Assembly: GCA_025465095.1 (NCBI GenBank)
Contig: JAODME010000018.1
Coordinates: 1 to 59,698, forward strand
Source: Microbacteriaceae bacterium
GTDB taxonomy: Bacteria; Actinomycetota; Actinomycetes; Actinomycetales; Microbacteriaceae
Direction of reading: 5' to 3'
Length of the DNA stretch: 59,698 bases
Shown here: one piece after another, positions 9,516 to 17,753 of the stretch
Numbering within the stretch: the first letter of the stretch is position 1
How the letters are laid out: each line of letters begins with the position of its first letter
Notes under the pieces: model-generated
Seen by the model: only the letters and a program-made list of their open reading frames with translations
Database searches by the model: none
What the model was told of the DNA's origin: nothing
Made by a program: the position numbers and the translations under genes

Positions 9516-10334
9516 GTGCATGTACTCAGCGTCAGCTCCCTCAAGGGAGGAGTCGGAAAGACGACTGTGACGCTCGGTCTCGCTTCGGCAGCCTTCGCGA
9601 AGGGCCTCAGGACGCTCGTCGTAGATCTCGACCCGCAGTCAGACGTCTCCACCGGAATGGACATCAACGTCGCGGGTCATTCGAACATCGCTGACGTCTT
9701 GGCTTCTCCCAAGGAAAAGACGATGCGCTCCGCGATCGCGCCGAGCGGTTGGACGAGAGGGCGCCCCGGCAAGATCGACGTGCTGATCGGGAGCCCGTCG
9801 GCGATCAACTTCGACGGCCCGCACCCGAGTATCCGTGAGATCTGGAAGCTTGAGGAGGCTCTCGCCAACGTCGAGGCCGACTATGACCTCGTGCTTATCG
9901 ACTGTCCGCCATCGCTGAACGCGCTCACCCGCACCGCTTGGGCGGCGAGCGACCGGGTGGCCGTCGTCACCGAACCGGGTCTGTTCTCAGTCGCTGCGGC
10001 AGACCGAGCTCTCCGCGCAATCGAGGAGATTCGCCGCGGTCTCTCGCCGCGTCTGCAGCCGCTGGGCATCATCGTGAATCGCGCCAGGTCGCAGTCCCTT
10101 GAACACCAGTTCCGAATCAAGGAGCTTCGCGACATGTTCGGGCCGCTCGTGCTGAGCCCGCAGCTTCCCGAGCGCACCTCACTTCAGCAGGCGCAGGGCG
10201 CTGCCAAACCGCTGCATATGTGGCCCGGCGAGAGTGCCCAAGAGATGGCGACGAACTTCGATCAGCTGCTGCTGCGCGTCATGCGCACGGCGAAGATGGA
10301 AGATCCGGAGCCCGCGACCGTTTCACCGCACTGA
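9516..10334 (+). CDS. ParA-family ATPase (orphan)
   Basis: A 272-residue ParA/Soj-type ATPase. The deviant Walker A LKGGVGKTT is near the N-terminus, DLDPQSDVSTGMD follows, and the Walker B region is LVLIDCPPSLN. I took GTG at 9516, which places the P-loop 10 residues in as is usual for the family; GTG 9495 is an in-frame alternative. No parB or parS-like partner is seen nearby, so it is an orphan ParA, perhaps positioning other cargo. It converges with the MerR gene across 58 bases. Confidence 0.88.
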   Translation: MHVLSVSSLKGGVGKTTVTLGLASAAFAKGLRTLVVDLDPQSDVSTGMDINVAGHSNIADVLASPKEKTMRSAIAPSGWTRGRPGKIDVLIGSPSAINFDGPHPSIREIWKLEEALANVEADYDLVLIDCPPSLNALTRTAWAASDRVAVVTEPGLFSVAAADRALRAIEEIRRGLSPRLQPLGIIVNRARSQSLEHQFRIKELRDMFGPLVLSPQLPERTSLQQAQGAAKPLHMWPGESAQEMATNFDQLLLRVMRTAKMEDPEPATVSPH

Positions 10335-10363
10335 CCGGCTGCGGGGCGACGCGTCGAGGCGAA

Positions 10364-10384
10364 CTCCTTTGCGCGGGTAAGGAG
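10364..10384. terminator. possible bidirectional terminator hairpin
   Basis: Arms CTCCTT (10364-10369) and AAGGAG (10379-10384) pair around a 9-base loop in the gap between convergent genes. The stem is short and has no T-run, so this is weak. Confidence 0.3.
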
Positions 10385-10392
10385 AGTGTCCC

Positions 10393-10941
10393 TCAACTCG
10401 CCTTGTGCGCACGGCGGGCGGCGAGTTCGTCCATCGCCTCTGGCTGCTGTGCGTCGAGTTCGACCAGGCTGTTCTCCACCTCGCGGAGAACCTTGCCCAC
10501 CGCGATGCCGAATACCCCCTGGCCGCGGCTGACGAGGTCGATGACCTCGTCATCTGACGTGCACAGGTAGACGCTCGCGCCGTCGCTCATGAGAGTCGTC
10601 TGGGCAAGGTCGTGGACCCCGGACTCACGCAACTGGTTGACTGCGGTGCGGATCTGCTGCAGTGAGATTCCCGTGTCGAGAAGTCGCTTGACGAGCTTCA
10701 GGACCAGGATGTCGCGAAAGCCGTACAGTCGTTGGGAGCCCGATCCCGCCGCGCCGCGCACCGTCGGTTCGACAAGTTCGGTGCGAGCCCAGTAGTCGAG
10801 CTGGCGGTAGCTGATTCCCGCGGCACGAGCGGCGACGTTGCCTCGATATCCGGATCGGTCATCGAGGTCCGGAAGACCATCGGTGAACAACAGGCCGAGA
10901 TCGTAGCGGGACCCCTCGCCTCGGGTGTTGAGTTCACTCAT
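10393..10941 (-). CDS. MerR-family regulator (Rv1830-like)
   Basis: A 182-residue transcription factor. Its winged helix-turn-helix spans about 30-100 (ISYRQLDYWARTELVEP, then QRLYGFRDILVLKLVKRLLDTGISLQQIR). A C-terminal domain follows, with no effector-binding cysteines. I chose ATG 10941; an in-frame extension to 11040 looks non-coding. It belongs to the garA-ftsR-merR block: the Mycobacterium Rv1830 protein occupies the same relative position and has been linked to division control. The Rv1829 nuclease gene usual in between is absent here. Confidence 0.85.
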   Translation of the reverse strand: MSELNTRGEGSRYDLGLLFTDGLPDLDDRSGYRGNVAARAAGISYRQLDYWARTELVEPTVRGAAGSGSQRLYGFRDILVLKLVKRLLDTGISLQQIRTAVNQLRESGVHDLAQTTLMSDGASVYLCTSDDEVIDLVSRGQGVFGIAVGKVLREVENSLVELDAQQPEAMDELAARRAHKAS

Positions 10942-11091
10942 TCGGTCGCCTTCTGCCCCTCGGCCCATCATAAAAATGCCTTGCGCTGACGCGTCGACCT
11001 GATTCACCACTACGGTACCGAGTGCGCCCTGCCCGGACAATCACATCCGCGGAAAACCCGTCGGCGTGTCGACACACCGGCACTTCTCAGT

Positions 11092-11790
11092 CTACTGATT
11101 CAATCGCCCGAGTGCCGAGCGGATGAGGCTCGAACGCACGATCTCGAGTTGTCCGGCGATCTCACGCGCGAGTTCGACCGCCTTGGCCCGGCTCGACGCA
11201 TCGTTTCGCCGAGTGACCGGCATGAGTGCATTCTCGATCAAGCCCAGCTCCCGCTCGGCCGCTGCCCGGAACGTTCGTAAGTGGCGCGGCTCAATGCCGG
11301 AACGCTGCAGCTCGACCAGGGACCGGAGAACGGCGAGCACATCGTCGCCATAGAACTCGGCGGCGACGATGAGCGAGGACGACACCGCGTCGTTGAGCAA
11401 CTGCGGCGTCGCTCCTGCTTCGCGGATGAGCGCGTCGCGCTGCAGCCGGCGCTCGCTCGAGAGCATCGAAGGAGCCGACACTGTCCCGCGCGGGAGCTCG
11501 GGTTGGCGGCCGGCGTCGAGGTCATCGAGGTAGCCCTTGATCACCTTGAGCGGCAGGTAATGCTCCCGCTGCATCGTGAGCACGAATCGGAGCCGATCGA
11601 GGTCGGACGGCGAGAACTTGCGGTAGCCGGACTCGGTGCGCGCCGGGCTGATCAGCTTGCGCTCCTCCAGGAATCGCAGCTTGGAGGGCGTCAGATCCGG
11701 AAACTCGACCGTCAAGCGGGCGAGAACCTGCCCGATGCTCAACAACGTCGTTGGGCCAGGCGTCCTCGCCTGACCCGCTTGCGCCGCCAC
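11092..11790 (-). CDS. ftsR: MerR-family transcriptional regulator FtsR
   Basis: A 232-residue regulator with an N-terminal MerR-type winged helix (SIGQVLARLTVEFPDLTPSK, then RFLEERKLISPARTESGYRKF). The C-terminal half is helical and lacks metal-binding cysteines. In Corynebacterium the orthologous FtsR activates ftsZ. The start is GTG 11790, overlapping the TAG stop of the FHA gene by one base, so translation is likely coupled. The gene order FHA protein then FtsR is conserved in actinobacteria (Rv1827-Rv1828 in Mycobacterium). Confidence 0.88.
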   Translation of the reverse strand: MAAQAGQARTPGPTTLLSIGQVLARLTVEFPDLTPSKLRFLEERKLISPARTESGYRKFSPSDLDRLRFVLTMQREHYLPLKVIKGYLDDLDAGRQPELPRGTVSAPSMLSSERRLQRDALIREAGATPQLLNDAVSSSLIVAAEFYGDDVLAVLRSLVELQRSGIEPRHLRTFRAAAERELGLIENALMPVTRRNDASSRAKAVELAREIAGQLEIVRSSLIRSALGRLNQ

Positions 11791-12266
11791 TACTTGCTCG
11801 CCAGATGGGCGAGATCGACTCGTGAAGCGTAGAAGGTGAGGCGGAATTTGCCGATCTGCACCTCGGCGCCGTCGCTGAGCAGCGCGGAATCGATGCGTAC
11901 TCCGTCGAAGTAGGTTCCGTTGAGCGACCCCAGGTCCTTGATCTCAAACGCTGTGCCGTGGCGATGGAACTCGGTGTGCCGGCGCGAGACCGTGACGTCG
12001 TCGAGGAAGATATCGGAGCTGCTGTGTCGACCCACGGTCGTGACATCGGAGTCGAGCAGGAAGCGGGCCCCGGCGTTCGGGCCCCTGCGCACGACCAGAA
12101 GAGCGGAACCGGAGGGCAGGGCAGCAATTGCCTCTTGCTCCTCGGTCGAGACGTCCGCGCCGAAGGAGGCAACCTGGGCGGCGAATTCGCTCGTGAAGTG
12201 CGCGGTGGTGTCGGTCTCGCGAGGCGCGTTCTCGTCAGCCTGATTCTCGTGCTCCGAATGGGCCAT
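11790..12266 (-). CDS. garA: FHA-domain regulator of central metabolism (GarA/OdhI)
   Basis: A 158-residue forkhead-associated protein. In GarA/OdhI, phosphorylation of an N-terminal threonine motif by Ser/Thr kinases switches inhibition of 2-oxoglutarate dehydrogenase and glutamate enzymes. Here that motif is ETDTTAHF at 17-24. The FHA fold follows at about 55-150 with the phosphothreonine-binding GRHSSSD (79-85), SRRH (94-97) and SLNGT (114-118). It starts at ATG 12266 behind a very strong AAGGAGGTT site. It heads the garA-ftsR pair. Confidence 0.92.
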   Translation of the reverse strand: MAHSEHENQADENAPRETDTTAHFTSEFAAQVASFGADVSTEEQEAIAALPSGSALLVVRRGPNAGARFLLDSDVTTVGRHSSSDIFLDDVTVSRRHTEFHRHGTAFEIKDLGSLNGTYFDGVRIDSALLSDGAEVQIGKFRLTFYASRVDLAHLASK

Positions 12267-12315
12267 CGTGAACCTCCTTACTCCAACAGCGTATCGGATT
12301 CGCGAGGGCTCGCCG

Positions 12316-12864
12316 TCAGCGGATGACTCGAACGGATTCGGCGAGGTAGATGATGCCCGCCCACCAGTAGAGGAATGCTCCCCAGATGGCGAAAGCCCAC
12401 CCGATCGGGTCGGTGACCAACGCGAGGACGGGGTATGCCTGGCCGATCATGATGATGGGCAGGGCGTAGAACAGACAGAACGTCGCCACCTTGCCGAGAT
12501 GGTGCACGGGCAACGGGCCGTACCCGTGGTTGGCGAGGACGATTCCGAGGACCAGCATCACGACGTCCCGGCCGAGTATCACGGCGACGAGCCACCATGG
12601 AACGATGTCGCGGGTCGCGAGACCGAGGAGGGTCGCGAAGATGAACAACCGGTCGGCAGCCGGATCCAGCAGTTGGCCGAGACGGGTGACCTGGTTGAAG
12701 CGGCGCGCGATGAGCCCGTCGAGATAGTCGGTCCCGCTCGAGACGATCAGCGTGAGCAACGCGAGGGAATCCTCGCCACTGATGATGAGGACAAGGAACA
12801 CCGGCACGAGCGCCAGTCGCACGAAGCTGAGGCAGTTGGGAACAGTGAAAATGCGCGAACTCAT
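12316..12864 (-). CDS. pgsA: CDP-diacylglycerol--glycerol-3-phosphate 3-phosphatidyltransferase
   Basis: A 183-residue integral membrane enzyme that makes phosphatidylglycerol phosphate. The CDP-alcohol phosphotransferase signature is complete: Asp46, Asp49-Gly50, Ala53-Arg54, Gly63, Asp67 and Asp71. Several transmembrane helices follow. I chose ATG 12864 (MSSRIFTVPN); an in-frame ATG at 12930 would add 22 unconserved-looking residues. It lies on the same strand as the garA group, 49 bases upstream of garA, so it may head that transcript. A CDP-inositol enzyme (PgsA1 group) cannot be fully excluded. Confidence 0.85.
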   Translation of the reverse strand: MSSRIFTVPNCLSFVRLALVPVFLVLIISGEDSLALLTLIVSSGTDYLDGLIARRFNQVTRLGQLLDPAADRLFIFATLLGLATRDIVPWWLVAVILGRDVVMLVLGIVLANHGYGPLPVHHLGKVATFCLFYALPIIMIGQAYPVLALVTDPIGWAFAIWGAFLYWWAGIIYLAESVRVIR

Positions 12865-13022
12865 CTCGCCCGTCCGGTTCGCCTCCACGGTCAGCAAGTC
12901 TATCGACCGGAGGATACCTGCACCCTGCATGAACCGGGCACCCCGGGTAGCCTTTGAGCATGTCGTGTATCCGGTTCAGCACCCGAGCGCAGCGTGAGCA
13001 GTTGAGTGCCACCGTTCCCGTG

Positions 13023-13403
13023 ATGCTCACGCCCGCGGAGGCGGCATCGCAACATCCGGCGCCCGTCATGACGGAGAGCAAGATCAGGCGGCTCCGCCTG
13101 CTTGGGGCCGATCCGAACCCGCGGATCAGGGAGACCGTCGCGGGCAGCTGCCACGCCCCGGCCGACTTGCTCGCGACGCTCGCCGAAGATGCGGACGCCG
13201 GCGTGCGCGCGGGCCTCGCGCGAAACGAGTCGGCGCCGCTCGATATCCTGCGCAGACTCGCTGTCGACGACTCGGAAACGGTACGCGGCTGGCTCGCCCT
13301 GAATCCCTCCACGCCGGCAGAGGCACTACCGGGCCTCGCCTCCGATCCGAGCGAGACGGTTCGCGGTCTCGTCGGCTGGAGATTCGGGCACATTCTCGCG
13401 TAA
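13023..13403 (+). CDS. variant leucine-rich repeat (LRV/HEAT-like) protein
   Basis: A 126-residue protein built of repeats of about 22 residues with the pattern LA-D-x4-VR-x2-LA-x-N-x3-P-x3-L. Examples are VRAGLARNESAPLDILRRLA and VRGWLALNPSTPAEALPGLA. This is the LRV or HEAT-like solenoid pattern, a protein-binding scaffold. No catalytic motif is seen. The start is uncertain: ATG 13023 or ATG 13068 are both possible and neither has a strong ribosome site. It stands alone, divergent from pgsA. Confidence 0.7.
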   Translation: MLTPAEAASQHPAPVMTESKIRRLRLLGADPNPRIRETVAGSCHAPADLLATLAEDADAGVRAGLARNESAPLDILRRLAVDDSETVRGWLALNPSTPAEALPGLASDPSETVRGLVGWRFGHILA

Positions 13404-13409
13404 ACCTGG

Positions 13410-13428
13410 CGCCCCCGAAAGTGGGGCG
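13410..13428 (+). terminator. possible terminator hairpin after the LRV gene
   Basis: A perfect 6-bp GC stem (CGCCCC / GGGGCG) with the loop CGAAAGT lies 7 bases past the stop codon. There is no T-run downstream, as is common in high-GC actinobacteria. Confidence 0.4.
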
Positions 13429-13658
13429 TCGTGCTATGTCCTGGTGCCATAAGATCGTCCCACGCGACTCGGTTACTTGCCAGTACCCGCTCACAGCGAC
13501 CGTTCGCGTGCTCTACCCGTACTCACCCGATTCATCACCTTGACCACCCCAGTAACCCTCGACCCGTACCCGAAGCGCGCGTCCTGTTGACCACACTGCT
13601 CCCGAGGCAGCTGGCTTGTAGATCCTTCGTAACCGGTACTCCCCCGTCGTGGGACACA

Positions 13659-13678
13659 CCTGTTACCCGAATTGCAGG
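13659..13678. promoter_or_regulatory. shared palindromic element, copy 1
   Basis: CCTGTTACCCGAATTGCAGG, with CCTG/CAGG arms forming a dyad. It matches the element at 23305-23324 at 17 of 20 positions. It sits 109 bases before the first gene of the polysaccharide locus, almost the same distance as the second copy from its gene (102). I infer an operator or activator site common to both units. Confidence 0.5.
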
Positions 13679-13787
13679 CCAACTCCATGTACCCTTTCCC
13701 GACCCCTCTCACACGCGCCCGGTGCACACGCTCTAACCATTGGGCCGATTCGTCACTCGTCCTCCGCGCGCGGTCAACGAGCCGATC

Positions 13788-15338
13788 ATGAGCGAGACCA
13801 GGCGGCGCGCCACCTCATCGCCACGGCCGCTACACGAACCGCGCCCGAAGCTTCGGATCGTGGAGGCGCCCCGGCCGAGCGCGGGGCCCGGCATCGCTCC
13901 GGCCTCGGCGTCGACGCCCGCCTGGGTCAGACGCTACCGATTCCGGCTTGCACTGAGCGACACACTGATCATCACCGCTGCAGTGATGGCGGCCCTGATG
14001 ACCAGATTCTGGTGGGGCGAGACGGTATCCGGAATTCCTCAGTTCGCCGTCGGCACCTGGATGATCGCGGCGGTGATCGTCGGCGTCTGGATCGTGGCCG
14101 TCGGTTCCTACCACACGCGTGATGCGCGAGTAGTCGGGATCGGGCTCACCGAGTACCGGCGCGTGGTGAATGCGAGCGTGCTCACCTTCGGCCTGCTCGC
14201 CATCATCTTCCTCGTACTGAAGATCGACGTGTCGCGCGGCTTCTTCGTCCTCGCACTTCCGGTGGGTCTCGTCGGGCTGGTACTCGGACGATGGCTCTGG
14301 CGACGCTGGCTGCTGCGGCAGCGTCGATCGGGCAATTACCTGTCTCGTGCGATCGTGGTCGGCGCCCGACAGGACGTCGACTACGTGATCGGCCAAATCG
14401 ACAGGAAGGCCGTCTCGGTCTACCACATCATCGGCGCGGCGGTCGATGACATCGGCACGGAATCGATCACGGTCAACTCACGCGAGGTGGCGATCGTCTC
14501 GAACCTCGATGACGTCGCGCAGGCGGCAGCGAATCTCGCTGTGGACGCCGTGATCGTGGCAGGCGAACCCGCTGGCATCGGCTACTTCATCCGCGACCTC
14601 GGGTGGGACCTGGAAGGATCGGGGGCCGAACTCGTCGTCGCGTCCCGGCTCACCAATGTCGCCGGTCCCCGCATCCACTTCAGGCCCGTCGAGGGGCTTC
14701 CGCTCATGCACGTCGAGCTACCGCAATACGAGGGTGGCAAGCACGTCCTCAAGCGCGCATTCGACATCGCGGCGTCCGGCGCTGCGCTCCTCTTCCTTAT
14801 GCCCCTCATGGTCATCATCGGGCTTCTCGTTCGGCGCGGCAGCCCTGGCCCGATCCTGTTTCGGCAGGAGCGGGTCGGCCGCTGCGGCACGCCCTTCTAC
14901 ATGCTCAAGTTCCGCTCGATGGTACAGAACGCGGAGGATGACATCGCCAGCCTTCTGGACCAGAACCAGGGTGCCGGCGGCGTGCTCTTCAAGATGAAGA
15001 ACGACCCCCGCGTGACGAAAGTCGGTCAGTTCCTGCGTACCTACTCACTCGACGAACTCCCGCAACTGTGGAACATCTTCGTCGGAGAGATGAGCCTCGT
15101 CGGCCCACGTCCCCCTTTGCGGAGCGAGGTGGCGAACTACGAGGACCGCGTGCATCGTCGGCTCTACATCAAGCCGGGACTTACGGGCATGTGGCAGGTG
15201 AACGGCCGCTCCGACCTCGACTGGGACGAGAGCGTGCGGCTCGACCTCTACTACGTCGAGAACTGGTCACTCGCGGGAGACATCATGATCATGCTGCGAA
15301 CGGTCAAAGTGCTGTTGCGCGCGGATGGAGCGTACTGA
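13788..15338 (+). CDS. polyprenyl-phosphate sugar-1-phosphate transferase (WbaP/CpsE-like)
   Basis: A 516-residue membrane enzyme that starts polysaccharide synthesis by placing a sugar phosphate on undecaprenyl phosphate. The N-terminal half has four or so transmembrane helices and a CoA-binding-like Rossmann region. The bacterial sugar transferase domain begins near residue 320, with a membrane re-entrant helix and then FRQERVGRCG, FKMKNDPRVTKVGQFLR, SLDELPQLWNIF, MSLVGPRPP and KPGLTGMWQVNGRS. I chose ATG 13788. Its TGA overlaps the ATG of the next gene (ATGA), showing translational coupling. The sugar specificity cannot be read. Confidence 0.92.
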   Translation: MSETRRRATSSPRPLHEPRPKLRIVEAPRPSAGPGIAPASASTPAWVRRYRFRLALSDTLIITAAVMAALMTRFWWGETVSGIPQFAVGTWMIAAVIVGVWIVAVGSYHTRDARVVGIGLTEYRRVVNASVLTFGLLAIIFLVLKIDVSRGFFVLALPVGLVGLVLGRWLWRRWLLRQRRSGNYLSRAIVVGARQDVDYVIGQIDRKAVSVYHIIGAAVDDIGTESITVNSREVAIVSNLDDVAQAAANLAVDAVIVAGEPAGIGYFIRDLGWDLEGSGAELVVASRLTNVAGPRIHFRPVEGLPLMHVELPQYEGGKHVLKRAFDIAASGAALLFLMPLMVIIGLLVRRGSPGPILFRQERVGRCGTPFYMLKFRSMVQNAEDDIASLLDQNQGAGGVLFKMKNDPRVTKVGQFLRTYSLDELPQLWNIFVGEMSLVGPRPPLRSEVANYEDRVHRRLYIKPGLTGMWQVNGRSDLDWDESVRLDLYYVENWSLAGDIMIMLRTVKVLLRADGAY

Positions 15339-15820
15339 TGACGTCTGTCGAGCGCTCACTGCGAGTTCGCAACCCCCGCGTCGGCTACGCGGCAGGTGCC
15401 TTCGATCTCTTTCATGTCGGACATTTGAACATCCTCAAACATGCGAAGAGCCAGTGCGACTATCTGATCGCGGGCGTCGTGTCCGACGAGATGCTGCGGG
15501 TGACGAAGGGCATCATTCCGGTGGTGCCGCTCGCAGAGCGTCTCGAGATCGTTCGTCACATCCGATTCGTCGACGAAGCGAGGGCAGAAGTCGAACCGGA
15601 CAAACTCGACACCTGGCGGGACGTCGGCTTCGACGTCTTCTTCAAGGGAGACGACTGGCGCGGAACCGAGAAGGGCCGCTCACTCGAGCGGGAGTTCATG
15701 GCGGTGGGCGTCGAGGTGGTGTATTTCCCCTACACGATGAGTACGTCGTCGACGTTGCTGCGAAGGGCGCTAGACATGATCATGATCGACGGGAGCGCAG
15801 AGTCGTCAGTGAACCGCTAG
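15338..15820 (+). CDS. TagD-like cytidylyltransferase
   Basis: A 160-residue nucleotidyltransferase of the glycerol-3-phosphate cytidylyltransferase/FGGY-linked type. It would couple CTP to a phosphorylated alcohol or sugar. The nucleotide-binding HVGH is at 26-29 in the context GAFDLFHVGHLNIL; FFKGDDWRGTEKG and the C-terminal STSS match the family's late motifs. The ATG overlaps the stop of the initiating transferase by 4 bases. A CDP-activated product would fit the CDP-alcohol phosphotransferase encoded at 27620 in the same locus. Substrate unknown. Confidence 0.82.
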   Translation: MTSVERSLRVRNPRVGYAAGAFDLFHVGHLNILKHAKSQCDYLIAGVVSDEMLRVTKGIIPVVPLAERLEIVRHIRFVDEARAEVEPDKLDTWRDVGFDVFFKGDDWRGTEKGRSLEREFMAVGVEVVYFPYTMSTSSTLLRRALDMIMIDGSAESSVNR

Positions 15821-15858
15821 ACGCGCGCGGCCAACGCCCACTGCATCGCCGACTTCCG

Positions 15859-16749
15859 ATGAGAACCGGCGATCCGTGGGAGCGGCGGCGGCGGCTGGTA
15901 TCCGGTGCGATCTCGGGCGTGATCGCCGTGATCGCCACCGGAATGTCGGCAATCGCCCTGACCCAAGCCGCGGTGCCCCCGGAGCTACCAGGGTGGAACC
16001 TCGCCTGGCACGACGAGTTCAATGATGACTCCCTGAATCGCGAAAGCTGGAGCGCGGAGGTGTTTTCCGGCTACGGCAACGGCAACGGAGAGTTGGCGTG
16101 TCTCACCGACAGGCCCGAGAATCTAGAGGTGAGAGGAGGGTATCTCACGCTGCGGGCTCAGCGCGAGGAGAGCCCTCTTCTGTGCGGCGCCGACAAGCGA
16201 TTCCCAGACGGCCGGAATTATTCGTCGGCGCACATCCACTCGCGCGACAAGGTGACCTTCGAATACGGTCGGTTCGAGATCCGAGCGAAGACGCCTGTGG
16301 CGCAGGGCACGAGCAAGGGACTATGGCCCGCTTTCTGGATGCGCCCGACGGACGGGGACATCGGCGAGATCGATGTCTTCGAGAGTCTTGGAAGCGGTCT
16401 GCACGACGAGCGTAGCGCCCCCGTCGCCCAGCAGTCGATCCACTACGACTATTCGGAGACCCATCCGATGCAAAAGTCAGTCTCCGAACTTTCGTCGGGC
16501 AACTTTGCCGACGGTTTCCACGACTACGTCGTGGAGTGGGAGCCCGGCGTCATTCGCTGGTTCGTCGACGGAGCACAGGTTTACGATCGGACCGCCGAGA
16601 CCACGCCGTGGCTTGATGAGGCCTTCTCAGGGCAGTTCTTCCTTCGCATCAACCTCGCGGTGGGCGGCGATTGGCCCGGTGATCCCGACTCCAACACGGT
16701 ATTTCCAGCTGAGTACCAGATTGATTACGTGAGGGTGTACCAGCGCTGA
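15859..16749 (+). CDS. secreted or membrane-anchored glycoside hydrolase family 16
   Basis: A 296-residue protein with an N-terminal signal or anchor (arginine-rich start, hydrophobic stretch about 15-38) and then a complete GH16 domain. The catalytic signature GEIDVFE lies near residue 169-175, with WHDEFN near the start and FADGFHDYVVEWEPG typical of beta-glucanase-like members. It could trim or release the polysaccharide made by the neighbouring genes, or digest beta-glucans or galactans. It follows the cytidylyltransferase by 38 bases and converges with the GT2 gene. Confidence 0.88.
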   Translation: MRTGDPWERRRRLVSGAISGVIAVIATGMSAIALTQAAVPPELPGWNLAWHDEFNDDSLNRESWSAEVFSGYGNGNGELACLTDRPENLEVRGGYLTLRAQREESPLLCGADKRFPDGRNYSSAHIHSRDKVTFEYGRFEIRAKTPVAQGTSKGLWPAFWMRPTDGDIGEIDVFESLGSGLHDERSAPVAQQSIHYDYSETHPMQKSVSELSSGNFADGFHDYVVEWEPGVIRWFVDGAQVYDRTAETTPWLDEAFSGQFFLRINLAVGGDWPGDPDSNTVFPAEYQIDYVRVYQR

Positions 16750-16768
16750 CCGGCGGTCCTGCCAGTGG

Positions 16769-17692
16769 CTACAGGCCGCGACCCCTCAGATTCACCAGGC
16801 GCACAAGTGTCGCAGGAGGCAAAAGCCTCACCGAGACGATCAGGGCTGCCCATGCCCGCATCTGAAGCGGATTATGCGCGAGGGCGTGTCGCGCCCACCT
16901 GCGGGCGCTCGCCCGGTCACCCATTGCCGCCTGCGCGAAGGCGATCTGGCCTTCCATTCGCGCTGATCCGCGCGGGTTGGATTCGAACTCGGGGAACTTC
17001 CCGAGGATGTACGTCAAGCCGTCCGCAACCCCCCGCCACTTCGCCGTGAAAAAGGACGAACGATCCCAGTGGACGAGAGTGAGGGGTTCGAGGACCGACA
17101 AGACGTGACCAAGGCGAGAGGCCCTGAGCAGAAGGTCGTAGTCCTCGCCATAGGAGTTGGGAAGCTGTTCGTCGATGAGCCCCAATTCGCCGAGAAGGTC
17201 GGCGCGCCGAATCAGAAAAGTCGAGGGATGAATCTCTGTGATGCGCGAGGCGAGAAAGTCGGAGAATGCTGCGCGCCTGGGAGGCAGGCGATCATACGCC
17301 GAACCCGTGGTCTGAATGCGAATCCCGCTCGCCACGAGGGTCGCTTCTGGCTCGTTATTCCAGGCGTCGACCTGTTTGCTCAGCTTCGACGGCATCCATT
17401 CGTCGTCATCGTCACAGAATGCGATCAGCTCGTGATGCGCCCCGAGGATGCCGGTATTACGGCCGCCGGCGAGTCCAGGGGTCCGGGTGTTCGACATCGT
17501 TCCCAGGAGCCTTCCTTCGGGAACCACGACATCGTCCAACGAATCAATCTCCGTCTGGTCGAAGACGACGATCAGTTCAATCTCGCCCGGGTAATCCTGG
17601 CCGAGGATTGCGGATACCGCGGCCCGCAACATCTTCGGCCGACCCCGGGTCGCGGTGACGACGGTCACGCCGGGCAGGTGGAGTGCATTCAT
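16769..17692 (-). CDS. glycosyltransferase family 2
   Basis: A 307-residue cytoplasmic GT-A glycosyltransferase. The N-terminus VTVVTATRGRPKML, the GGRNTG segment at about 76-80 and the metal/nucleotide motif DDDDEW at 94-99 are characteristic. It would add one sugar to the lipid-linked repeat unit. The ATG at 17692 was preferred over an extension overlapping the polymerase gene. It follows the polymerase by 61 bases on the same strand. Confidence 0.88.
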   Translation of the reverse strand: MNALHLPGVTVVTATRGRPKMLRAAVSAILGQDYPGEIELIVVFDQTEIDSLDDVVVPEGRLLGTMSNTRTPGLAGGRNTGILGAHHELIAFCDDDDEWMPSKLSKQVDAWNNEPEATLVASGIRIQTTGSAYDRLPPRRAAFSDFLASRITEIHPSTFLIRRADLLGELGLIDEQLPNSYGEDYDLLLRASRLGHVLSVLEPLTLVHWDRSSFFTAKWRGVADGLTYILGKFPEFESNPRGSARMEGQIAFAQAAMGDRASARRWARHALAHNPLQMRAWAALIVSVRLLPPATLVRLVNLRGRGL

Positions 17693-17753
17693 GGTGTGGT
17701 TACTCTCTCGCTTGATGAACGCCGCTCGGGTCACGGCCATCCCGGGACGATGG

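Larger units (their letters stand above)
13404..13787. other. 384-base intergenic region upstream of the polysaccharide locus
   Basis: No convincing gene. It holds a GC hairpin just after the LRV gene (CGCCCC at 13410-13415 pairing with GGGGCG at 13423-13428), which may terminate that gene. Further on are three copies of ACCCGA (13525, 13568, 13665), the last inside a 20-bp palindrome described separately. The richness in control-like signals suggests a long leader or regulated promoter for the polysaccharide genes. Confidence 0.5.

Noticed and set aside
12954-13022. Longer start for the LRV protein at 12954
   Set aside because: The added residues are Ser/Arg/Cys-rich and lie within the pgsA upstream region; ATG 13023 or 13068 is more plausible.
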